A stretch of 40,341 bases of DNA from Granulicella sp. (lineage in GTDB: Bacteria; Acidobacteriota; Terriglobia; Terriglobales; Acidobacteriaceae): the NCBI GenBank assembly GCA_003133205.1, contig PKWK01000105.1, positions 1-40,341 of the forward strand. The letters are read 5' to 3'. Positions 1-9,700 of this stretch are shown here, piece by piece (position 1 is the stretch's first letter; the number at the start of each line of letters is the position of its first letter). Made by a program: the position numbers and the translations under genes. The notes under the pieces were generated by a model. That model searched no databases. It saw nothing but the letters and a program-made list of their open reading frames with translations, and was not told the DNA's origin.

Positions 1-162
1 ATCTACAACTGTAGTACTAGCGTGCTGATCCTTGCCACCAGTCATCCGCTACTAGCGCTTGCAATCGGCTGGGCGGGAGTCCTGCTGGCACGCTATCTCT
101 TCTTCGTCTCGGTCGTGCCGCTCAACATGGCCCTAACTTTTGTTCGAACGAGGGCCGCATGA
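1..162 (+). CDS. DmsC-like membrane anchor subunit, C-terminal end (5' partial)
   Basis: The first 53 codons of the window are the end of a membrane protein that begins upstream. Two hydrophobic stretches are visible, and the second contains ARYLFFVSVVPLN, which resembles the last helix of DmsC-family anchors of molybdoenzymes. These anchors pass quinol electrons to an Fe-S subunit and then to a molybdopterin catalytic subunit. The stop codon (TGA 160-162) overlaps the ATG of the following nitrate reductase gene (159-161), the usual sign of translational coupling in one operon. The family call rests on a short tail and on the neighbour, so an unrelated membrane protein cannot be excluded. Confidence 0.6.
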   Translation: MYNCSTSVLILATSHPLLALAIGWAGVLLARYLFFVSVVPLNMALTFVRTRAA

Positions 163-1969
163 GCCTCTTCAGCAAGCTTCGCCGCCTCCTCGGCATCGAC
201 ACCGCGCAGGCCCGCTATGCCTCTGGCAAAGATGCGCGCTACGGCTACGGCCCTCGGCAAGCTCGTTCAGCTCGGCTTTCGCACGCCGAACCATGACGGC
301 AACACCACGCTCTGCATAGCCAGCGCCGTCTCCGGATATAAGCTCTCCTTCGGCAGTGATGGCCCTCCCGGCAACTATGCCGACCTCGAGACCGCCGACG
401 TCATCCTGCTGATCGGCACAAACATAGCCGACAATCATCCAATCCTTTGCAATCGGCCGGAGCGCAACAAGAAACGCATGCTGATCGTCGTCGATCCGCG
501 TGTCACCAAGACCGCGATGATGGCCGACATTCATCTTCCAATCAAGCCACGCGGCGATATCGCGCTTATCAACGGCATCGCGCACATTCTCATTCGCGAT
601 GGCCTGGTCGATCGTGACTACATCGCGAAACACACGAATGGCTTCGACGAGTTGGAAATGTTCGTAATGACTTTCACACCGCAACATGTCGCGCAGGTCA
701 CCGGGTTGAGTGTCGCGCAGATCGAGCACGTGGCTTTTGCTCTATGGACGCGCGAAGGCCGCCTTCATCGGCTGGACGATGGGCGTCAACCACTCGACGC
801 AGGGCGCCGCCACCGTCACTGCGATCAACAACCTCGCACTCATCACAGGCAACATTGGCCGTGTCGGCGCGGCTCCGTTCTCTATCACCGGCCAATGCAA
901 CGCGATGGACACGCGCGAGGCGGACTTCACCTCCTCCTTGCCCGGATATCGCAAGTTCGACAATCCCGCGGACCGCGAAGAGCTTGCGGCTCTCTGGGAC
1001 CTTGATGTCCGATATATCCCAAAAGCACGAGGCCTCGCATATCCCGACATCATCGAGGCCGCAGTCACGGGCAAGATCAAGGTGCTATGGTTCATCGCAA
1101 CGAATCTCGCCGTCTCGTTCCCAAACTATTCAGTGCTCGAACAGGCGCTTCGCAGTGTCGAATTCCTCGTCGTGCAGGACGGCTTTCATCCAACGCCCAC
1201 CAGCGACTTCGCCAATCTAGTCTTGCCGGCTGCAATCTGGGGCGAAAAGGAAGGAACCTATACCAACTCCGAACGTCGCGTCAGCAAGGCGAATCGCATC
1301 GTCACTCCGCCAGGAGAGGCTCACGCAGACTTCAACATCTTCCTCGATCTCGCCGAGCGAATGGGCGTCCGGCAGGTTCTCTATCCCGGCTGGACCACAA
1401 CGCACGACGCTTTTCGCGAGTGGCAGCGCGTCTCCGCGGGCCGCATGTGCGACTACAGCCACTTCACATGGGACGAGATTGAGGAGGTCGGCGGCTTGCA
1501 GTGGGGTGGCGAACGCCTCTATGCCGACGGGGTATTCCCGACAGCCGACGGCCGTGCAAAATTGCACCTCGTCCCGTGCGAGCCATTCGTCGAGCAGCCC
1601 AACAAAGAGTATGACTTCATCCTCAACACCGGCAGAACTGTCGAACACTGGCACACCCGCACCAAAACCGCACAGGTCGACATGCTCAACAAGATGGTTC
1701 CTAACGCATGGCTGGAGATGAATCCCATCGACGCAAATCGGCTCAAGCTGCGCTCGCACGATCGTGTCACGGTCGTTTCACGCCACAGCAAGGTCGCGAA
1801 CCTCGAACTGCGCATCACCGCGATCGTCGCGCCCGGCCAGGTGTTCATGCCCTTTCACTTCTCCGAGACCAACTCGAACCTGGTCACGCTCGGAGCATTC
1901 GATCCAATCTCACGCGAGCCGAACTTCAAGCAGTGCGCCGTTCGCGTCGAGAAGACCGCAGCAGTTTGA
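159..1969 (+). pseudogene. Molybdopterin nitrate reductase catalytic subunit, deleted and frameshifted
   Basis: Three reading frames in succession encode parts of one NasA/NarB-like nitrate reductase. The ATG at 159 starts a plausible N-terminus (MSLFSKLRRLLGIDT, running to GYGYG near 250). At about 250 the sequence jumps into another frame, in the middle of the molybdopterin domain (KLVQLGFRTPNHDGNTTLC). The usual N-terminal [4Fe-4S] cysteine motif and about 100 or more residues are absent. A second shift lies near 742, where VAQIEHVAFA must continue one frame over as YGRAKAAFIGWTMGVNHS. From there to the stop at 1967-1969 the frame is open and ends in a normal C-terminal molybdopterin-dinucleotide-binding domain (NTGRTVEHWHTRTKTAQ; FMPFHFSETNSN). 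As written, no functional reductase can be made. Assembly or read error cannot be excluded for the one-base shift, but it does not easily explain the missing domain. Confidence 0.8.
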
Positions 1970-2086
1970 AGCAGCACCAAGTTTCTCCGGCCATGTAGCC
2001 GGTGTTTGCCAGCCGACCGAGCAACCATGACGTTGCTCCCAGGACCCGACACGCCCAGCACGACCAACTTATTCCGGAGGAATTTT

Positions 2087-2791
2087 ATGGTAAGCTACAA
2101 AGCATTCATGAAGTCCGGCCACCGGCCGACACTTCTCGCCGCCTTTCTGTATTTCGACTTCAGCTTCGCGATCTGGGTGCTCAACGGCGCTATGGGTCCG
2201 TTTATCAGCCAGAATTTTCATCTCTCCCCGGCGCAGATCGGCTTCATGGTCTCAGTGCCCACATTGGCTGGCGCTTTCATGCGCTTCCCACTCGGTGTCT
2301 TGTCACAATACATCGGCCGTAAGAATGCCGCGATTGTCGAGATGTCAGCCATCACAACGCTGCCGGTCGTGTTCCTAATCGCCATCGCAGCTCTCTTTGG
2401 TCTAATGGCAACACCAACGCTCACCATCACTACGCTGCTCTTCATGCTCTGCTCTGCAGCACTGGGAGCAGGAAATGGCGCTACCTTCCAGCTTGTGCCT
2501 CTGCGCTGGCCCCTCGCCACCGCGGTTGCCGGCGGCATGATCGGCGAGATTGGCGCGCTCGGCGGAGGCATTCTTCCGAACGTCCTCGGCATGTCCAAGC
2601 AGCACACCGGCAGCTATCGATTGGGATGGATCTGCTATGCCGCGCTGGCGTTTGTCGTCCTGATCGTGATGCGCCTGGTCGCGCGTAGTTGGACCACAAC
2701 CTGGGTCGGCTCTGGCGGCCGCTCCCATCCAGATCCACTTCCTGAAGCGGTCTATACCGATGACGCTGACGGCTATCTCGCGGCCGACTGA
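2087..2791 (+). CDS. narK: NarK-type nitrate/nitrite MFS transporter with a large internal deletion
   Basis: The ATG at 2087 has a strong ribosome site (GGAGG, 2076-2080) and encodes 234 residues. The N-terminal part (FLYFDFSFAIWVLNGAMGPF, then FPLGVLSQYIGRKN) is the first two or three helices of the nitrate/nitrite porter family. The C-terminal part (ALGAGNGATFQLVPLRWP, then GGMIGEIGALGGGILPN) is its second nitrate-signature region and last helices. Family members usually have 12 helices and about 400-480 residues. Here the middle, roughly helices 4-8, is missing and the reading frame is kept, so the join falls soon after IVEMSAIT. It follows the nitrate reductase remnant, fitting a nitrate uptake and reduction operon. 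The product is unlikely to transport nitrate in its present form. Confidence 0.8.
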   Translation: MVSYKAFMKSGHRPTLLAAFLYFDFSFAIWVLNGAMGPFISQNFHLSPAQIGFMVSVPTLAGAFMRFPLGVLSQYIGRKNAAIVEMSAITTLPVVFLIAIAALFGLMATPTLTITTLLFMLCSAALGAGNGATFQLVPLRWPLATAVAGGMIGEIGALGGGILPNVLGMSKQHTGSYRLGWICYAALAFVVLIVMRLVARSWTTTWVGSGGRSHPDPLPEAVYTDDADGYLAAD

Positions 2792-2810
2792 AGCTGGGAC
2801 AGCAGTCGTG

Positions 2811-2846
2811 CAGGCAGGCGGCCGAGTCGTATCGGTCGCCTGCCTG
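2811..2846 (+). terminator. Strong hairpin after narK, likely intrinsic terminator
   Basis: Twenty bases after the narK stop, 2811-2825 pairs with 2832-2846. The stem has ten GC-rich pairs (CAGGCAGGCG with CGCCTGCCTG), one G-T pair and four more pairs (CCGA with TCGG) around a six-base loop. It is followed by TTGTGCTGTTT, a moderately T-rich tract. This marks the end of the nitrate operon. Confidence 0.75.
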
Positions 2847-2935
2847 TTGTGCTGTTTAGAATTGATAATTGAGCAGGCACTCCGAAAATACAGAGGTGCT
2901 ATACGAAGCTACGAATCAAAGGCAATTCTCTAAGA

Positions 2936-3274
2936 TTGAGGGTCACGCGCTCTGAGGTCTCGAAAGTGATCGCGGCAGGTCGTATTGAGGAGACAATCCA
3001 CTTCTCTTCCAACGAACAGTCGAGTTTGACCTACGCCCTTGCATGCGAAGCCGGTTTGATGAGCCCACAAATTCGCTACAAGCCATCGGAAGTCATGGTT
3101 CTGCTTCCTGAAGGAATGGCAGTGACGTGGGCGGAGAGTGATCAGGTTGGGATTTACACCACCATTGATCTTGGTCCTCACGGTACCTTGGATCTCAGCG
3201 TGGAGAAGGACTTCGCCTGCCTGGACCTCAGCTATGCCGAGAGTATCGACACGTTCCCCAATCCCAAAGCCTGA
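2936..3274 (+). CDS. Small DUF7009-like protein of unknown function
   Basis: The frame encodes a compact soluble protein that matches, from memory, the DUF7009 family: a start like KLRIKGNSLRLR, then TRSEV, a YAL segment, MVLLPEGMAVTWAESDQVG and a C-terminal EKDFACLDL with FPNP near the end. The conserved start is encoded from 2906, upstream of the first legal start in this frame (TTG at 2936). The codon where ATG would be expected, at 2903, reads ACG and has an AGAGGTG ribosome-site-like sequence just before it (2892-2898). The gene may therefore use ACG, use TTG and lose 11 conserved residues, or have lost its start. No function is known to me. It stands alone after the narK terminator. Confidence 0.6.
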   Translation: MRVTRSEVSKVIAAGRIEETIHFSSNEQSSLTYALACEAGLMSPQIRYKPSEVMVLLPEGMAVTWAESDQVGIYTTIDLGPHGTLDLSVEKDFACLDLSYAESIDTFPNPKA

Positions 3275-3774
3275 CGACTGCTCATACCCCGCCCGGAACG
3301 TCTTCCGATCGGCCCAGTTAGGGGTCGACCTGCTCCCCCAATCCGAAATCTGAGTGCTTGGCCGGCCCACTCCAAAATCGGTGGCGTCCGGAACACCGTT
3401 TCGTGACCCTGAAGCGCCCCCTGGGCCGCTCCCACCACCCGTCGCGCCGTTCGAAATTGCTTAATTGACAAACCGCGGTCCACTTGGGTACAACTTGTCC
3501 GACCAATCGACAGGCCGGTTCTAATCCTGCGAAGCAATTTCTCTGACAAAGGTTCGCTGCTCTCGTCCCTTTGTAGTGAAGCGGCTTCTGAGGGCATCGA
3601 GGTGCTAAAGCCTTCGTTTTGAGGTGATAGCCGTTCGTCTAAGCACGGACATCGGAGCCTGCTCAGCCGTATCCAAACCCGCATCCGCAGGACAGCCATC
3701 CTGCCGGATGGACATCGATAAACACCAGCGTTCATTTGAATTCCAGCCCTATCGCGTTCTTCAGGAAATCCACC
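3275..3774 (+). other. Non-coding stretch upstream of the GH28 gene
   Basis: No convincing gene is seen on either strand. A long open frame on the minus strand through this region continues antisense through the GH28 gene and has no recognisable protein features. The stretch holds one good promoter-like sequence (3465-3494). It also holds the ribosome site AGGAAA just before the ATG at 3775. The distance from promoter to start, about 270 bases, implies a long 5' leader. Confidence 0.5.
3465..3494 (+). promoter_or_regulatory. Possible sigma-70-type promoter for the GH28 gene
   Basis: A perfect -35 hexamer TTGACA (3465-3470) is followed after 18 bases by TACAAC (3489-3494), which matches the -10 consensus at four of six positions. 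It points toward the polygalacturonase gene and is the only such pair I noticed in this gap. A transcript from here would have a leader of about 270 bases. Confidence 0.35.
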
Positions 3775-6700
3775 ATGACTGCTTTGAGTTCCCGGTCTCG
3801 CATCTTCTTCGCGATCGCCTGCGTTGTAGTGCCACTCTCCCACCGTGCTTGCATTGCCCAGGCCCCGGCAGTCGCTACAGGCGATACCAGGACGGTGACG
3901 GAACCAGTGTTTCCAGCGACTTGCCAGGCGCTGCTGGCGTCTTTTCACGATGTCAATGAGGACGTACCTCTTTCCGTAGAGACAGGCAATACGAGCCTTG
4001 ATCTCACCCGGCTGCAGGCCGCGCTCAACGCCTGTCAGGGCACGAACCAGGCCGTGGAACTCTCCATGGACAGTTCCGGCAACAATGCCTTCCTCACTGG
4101 GCCGATCTCCATCCCTACCGGCGTGACTCTGCTGATAGACGCTGGCGTGACGCTTTATTTCTCGCGCAATGCCCAGGACTACGACACGACGCCGGGCACC
4201 CACACCTGCGGAACTGTAAGCGGGGCCAGCAACACGGGAAGCTGCAAGAACCTGATCAGCATCAAGAACACGAACAATAGCGGCATCATGGGCTACGGCA
4301 AGATCAACGCCCGGGGCGGCGACGTGGTTCTGAACAGCTTCGTTACCACCGGATATGGGCTCAGCAAGACCAATGACACTTGGTGGGACATTGCCAACGA
4401 TGCGACCACCTACAGCGGCAGCCAGCAGAACCCGCGCGCCATTCAGCTTTCGAATTCCAATAACGTCACGCTGTACAAGTTCACGTTCAAGAATCCGCCA
4501 AACTTCCATATCGCTATCAGCGGCGGCAACGGCATCACCATCTGGGGAATCAAGATTGTGACCCCGTATACCTCGCATAACACCGACGGTATCGATCCCG
4601 GAAACACTACTAACGTCACGATCAAGAACACCTCGATCTCGGATGGCGACGACAATGTCGCTGTCGGCGCGTCGGGTTCGCTGGCGTCCAACATCTCGGT
4701 CATCAACAATCGCTTTTTCGCCGGACACGGTGAGTCGATCGGCAGCTTCACCAACGGCGGCGTTAACAACGTCCTCTACGACAGCAATATGATGTACGGC
4801 GATGCGGACGTGGACGGCAGCAACTCGACGGGCATCCGCATCAAGTCGGCAAACGATCGTGGAGGCGTGGTTCAGAACATCCAGTATTCGAACTCCTGCT
4901 TCGCCAATCATGGCACCCAGATCCAGTTCACGCCGATCTACAACACCAATGCCGGGACGCTGACGCCGAACTTCAAGAACATCCTGCTGCAGAACCTTCG
5001 CTTCTCCAACCAGGGTCCGGTCGCGACCGGTTCCGTCACCTTCCTCGGCGCGAGCAACAATGGGACGGTCAACCCGCTCGTGGTCACGCTCGACAACGTC
5101 ACCATCGACACGCTCGCGGGGAGCAATCTCGTCACTCCATCGAATGCACAGATCACGCTGGGACCCGGCCAGGTTTCGAGTAACCTTGTATCGCTTTTGA
5201 CGCCATTCAACGGCGTCAACGGCAATGTGATCACGAACAACACCAGCGGTGCGCTGGCGCCTCCTGTCTGCGTCTTCACGTTCCTGACTCCGGAGCTGAC
5301 CGGGCCCACCGCACAGACACAGACTGTGGCCGCCGGGCAATTTCCCACCGCCGTGGCCATTCTGACCCCGGCCATCGCTGCGACCAAGTATCCCTATCCC
5401 ACCGGCACGGTCACGCTGACCGATGAAGCCAGCCGCACCTTTACCGCGACGCTTCCCGGCACCGGCGATACGATCTTCATCCCCATCACCAATGCTCCGG
5501 TCGGCACCCATACCTACACCGCGAGCTACAGCGGCAACTCCGTTTACCCGGCGATCACGACCTTCGGCAGCTACGTCGTCACCGTCAGTTCCGCAAGCCT
5601 CGCGACGACCACCACCGCAGTCACGGGCGTTCCGGCAGGCACCACCTTCGGAACTCCGTTCATCGCCACGGCCACGCTGACGGGCTCCGGCAGTCCTTCC
5701 GGCTCCATCCAGTTTCTCGTCAATGGCTCCGTCTACGCGACAGTTCCGATCTCCGGCGGCAGCGCGTCCTATACCTTCAATTCCACGATCGGCAGCTACG
5801 CCATCTCCGCCGCCTACAGCGGCGACAGTGCCAACGCCGGATCCTTCAGCACCCCCGCAACTGTCACGGTCGCAGGCGCGACAACGACGACCGTGCTGCA
5901 GAGTTCCGGAACAACATCGACCGTCGGCGTCCCTGTAACCCTGACGGCGACTGTATCCTCCGCTGCGGGCACTCCCGTTGGCACGGTTTCGTTCAGCTAC
6001 ACCAATGGAACAGTGACGACTCCCACCGTCATTGGCTCAGCTGCGCTTGTAAACGGTATCGCCGGCTACAGCGCCTTTCTGCCCCAGGGCACGGATAGCG
6101 TAGTTGCAACGTATGTGGCCTCCGGCAACTTCGGCGCCTCCGCCTCCACGAATGCGGTCTCGGTTATTGTGAATCCCACTCCGCCCGTGCCTGCCGCTTC
6201 AGTGCCGCTTGCGATGCCGTACACCATCTCGACCATCGCCAGCGGCGGGACCGCCGCTACTTCAGGCAGCGCCTGCCCGGGCACATCGGGTACCTCGGCC
6301 CCGAAAGCAACCGACACCGCCGGCGACGGCTGTCCGGCGACCTCAATTCTCCTGCAGACAGGAGCAACCGCGGGCGATCTGCGCAGCGTCACGGTGGATC
6401 CATTCGGCAATATTTACTTCACGGACGGAAGCGCGGCGTTGATCCGCAAGATTGCGACCAATGGGATCATCGGCAATTTTGCCGGCAGGGCCAGCAATGC
6501 GCCCACGGCCTGCACTCCGACCGTATCGCCTCTAAAGGGATGCAACCCGCTCGCCGTCTCCCTCTCCAGCAAGCCGCGCGGCGTGTACAGCGATCCCTTT
6601 TGGAATATCTACATCGCTGGCTATGGCAACAACATTGTCCACGTCGTCCGAGTGTCGGATGGGCTGATGTACATTGCGGCAGGAAACGGGACCGCCGCCA

Positions 6701-9700
6701 CCCAGACTGTGAACGGTGACGGTGGTCTTGCTATCTCCGCGCAACTCAATCAGCCGCGCGCCATCACAACCGACGCTGCAGGCAACATCTACATCGCCTC
6801 CACGGGAGAAGACCGCGTTCGCGAGGTCTTGAATCCGAACTCCGGAGCTGCCGGTGCGGGAACGATCACGACCGTTGTGGGCTCAGGCTACACCACGGCA
6901 CCGATACCGCTGACCCCTGACGATGTTAACGCCGTCACCGCCACGAATCTCACCATTCCACAGGGCGTGGCGGTCGATGCCAGCGCCAATATCTTCGTCT
7001 CTACCGACACCCGTGTGCGCGCAGTCTGCGTGACGTGCAGCCCGGGCAGCGCACTCTATTCGCTGCTCACGATACTCGGCTACTCGCATATAGTGAATGG
7101 AAATATCTACACTGTCGCCGGCACAATTACCTCCGGCAGCAACCCCACCTTGACGCCAGGGCTTGGAAACACGGTGAACCTGAGCCCGCAGAAGATCGTC
7201 GTCGATCCCAACGGGAATCTCTATATCGCCGACTCGGCCAACAATGTTGTGTGGTTTGAAGACGGAAGAACCGGATGGACGCACGTGATCGCGGGCGGCG
7301 GCAATTCTACGAGTTGCGCTGGCTCGACCGTCGGCGATGGCTGCAAGGCTACCCTCGGCGTCCTTGGTTCCAACGGCGGCAATGGAATTGGCGTTGGACT
7401 CGATCTTCAGGGCAACCTTTATGTCTCCGACTCGACAAATCTCCGCATCCGCAAGGTCTCCAACGACCTTCGCTTCGGTTCGAGTCCGGTAGGTACCGCG
7501 GTCCAGCAGACGATCCAGGTCCACTTCCTCCCCGGCGATACCCCGCTTGCGGCGTCGCTAACCTCGCCCGACTTCTCTCTTGCTGCGCCCACCTGTGTCC
7601 TGAACGCCGCGGATACCACCACCGACTGCACCTATCCAGCAACGTTCAAGCCTGTTGTCGCCGGTTTGCGTTTCACGCCCTTGGCCATCACCACAACGCT
7701 CGGTAATCCTGGCTCATTCGCTCTCATCGGCTCGGGCACGGGCGCGGGTGCGACTCTCGATCCCGCAAACCAAATCACCTTCGGGCTGAACATCTCTCCG
7801 TCCGCCCTGGCCGTGGACAACGCCGGCAACGTCTATGTCGCCGACTCCGCCAGCAAGAATGTTCTGAAGTTCGCACCCGGCGCAACCGGCACCGGTGGAG
7901 GCTCCGCCGCTACCAGCACGACGCTGCAGTCCTTCATGAATCCCACGGCAGTCACCGTCGATGCGCTCGGCAATACATTTGTCGCGGACGCCTCGACCGG
8001 GCTCGTCAGCGTAATCTCGCCCTCCGGCGTCTCGAAGACCTTGTCCACCGTCTTCAATACACCGGATGGCCTGGCCGTCGATGCGCTGAACAATCTCTAC
8101 GTCGCGGATGCGGGCGCCAAGACGATTACCGAGATCGGGTCCAATCTGGTCGCGGCACGTACCATCGCGAGCGCCGGACTGACCTCGCCCGCAGGTATTG
8201 CGGTCGACGGGAACGCCAACCTCTTTGTTGCGGACAGCGGCGCGGGCACAATCGTTCGCATCGATGCCCAGACCTTCGCGCGCACTACAGCCTCCTCGGC
8301 GGCCGCAGCTCCCCATGCGGTGGCCGTCGATGCAGCGGGCAATTTGCTGATCGCCGATACCGCCTCGAACCAGGTCCTAGCCGTACCGGCGAACACCGCG
8401 AATGCCGCGTTCTCCGTTGCCTCCGGGGTTCCCGGTAACACGCTCGCGCTCGACAGCGCAGGCAACGTCTACACGTCTTCGGCCACCAATCAGGTCCTCG
8501 AACTGCAAAGAACGATGGGGACGGCCACCTACAACGGAGTGGGTTCCGCGCCTGGCAACTTCACACTGCTCTCAACCGGCAACGCAGCAGCAAACCTGAG
8601 TATGACCGACCCGGATACCACCAACTTCGCGCTGAGCGTGGCGACTAACGCTACCTGCACCGGCTCTGTCAGTGCCCTCGTCGTGGTGCCCGGAGGAGCC
8701 TGCACCTTCACCTCCAGCTTCGCTCCAACCGAGAGGCTGAACTATACCAACGCGGCCACCTTCACGGGTAACGCCGGGAATGCCTCGCTCGGCACCCCGC
8801 CGACACTCGAGATTGTGCAGGTCGGCAACAACGCTCCCTTCGTGGTGTCGTTCACCTTCGGCGGATTCACACCCTCACCGGCATTCGTCGGCAACACTGT
8901 CACCCTGACCGCCGCCGTTAGCTCCGCCTTTGGCAATCCGGCCGGCACCGTCACCTTCGCGGTCGACGGCACTGCACTCCCGCCCAGCACAGTCGCCAGC
9001 GGCGCAGCCTCCACGACCGTCTCCGGACTCGCCGCGGGCAATCACATGGTGACGGCGACCTTTACCAGTACCGACCCCAACTTCGCCAACGCCACTGCGA
9101 CGCCCACGACGCTAACAGTGCAGAAGAACTTCGTCTCAGCTCTGCTCGCGGTGCAGAATGCCTCACCCGTCTACGGTGCGGCGAACTCCGCCACCGTCAC
9201 GTTGACCGCTTCGGCGGGAACACCAACCGGGACAGTGCAGTTCACCGTGGATGGCACCGCATCCGGCGCGCCTGTAGCGGTCAGTTCCGCGGCTGCCACG
9301 TACACCCTCCCCGTCCTCACCGCCGGACCGCACACCATCGCAGCTTCGTACTCCGGCAATAGCACCTTCGTCGCGGCAACCGCAGCCGGGATCGCTGTCA
9401 CCGTGTCCATGGCGACCCCCACCGCGACGTGGACAGCGCCTGCCTCCATCGTCTACGGAACAGCGCTAAGCGCGACGCAACTGAATGCCACCGCGTCCGT
9501 ACCCGGGACATTCGTCTATACCCCAGCAGCAGGAACCGTCCTGGGTGCCGCCACTCAAACACTCTCGGTCACCTTCACTCCAACGGATACGGTCGACTAC
9601 ACCGTCGTCACCAAAACGCAGAGCATTGTCGTCACCCCGGCATCACAAACTATCAACTTCACGGCGCCAACCTCACCGGTGGTGTTCGGGATATCGCCAA

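Noticed and set aside
3232..5511. Long minus-strand open frame (759 codons) opposite the GH28 gene
   Set aside because: Its composition is Arg/Asp/Val/Gly rich as expected for the antisense of GC-rich DNA, no domain is recognisable, and the plus-strand frame has complete GH28 catalytic motifs.
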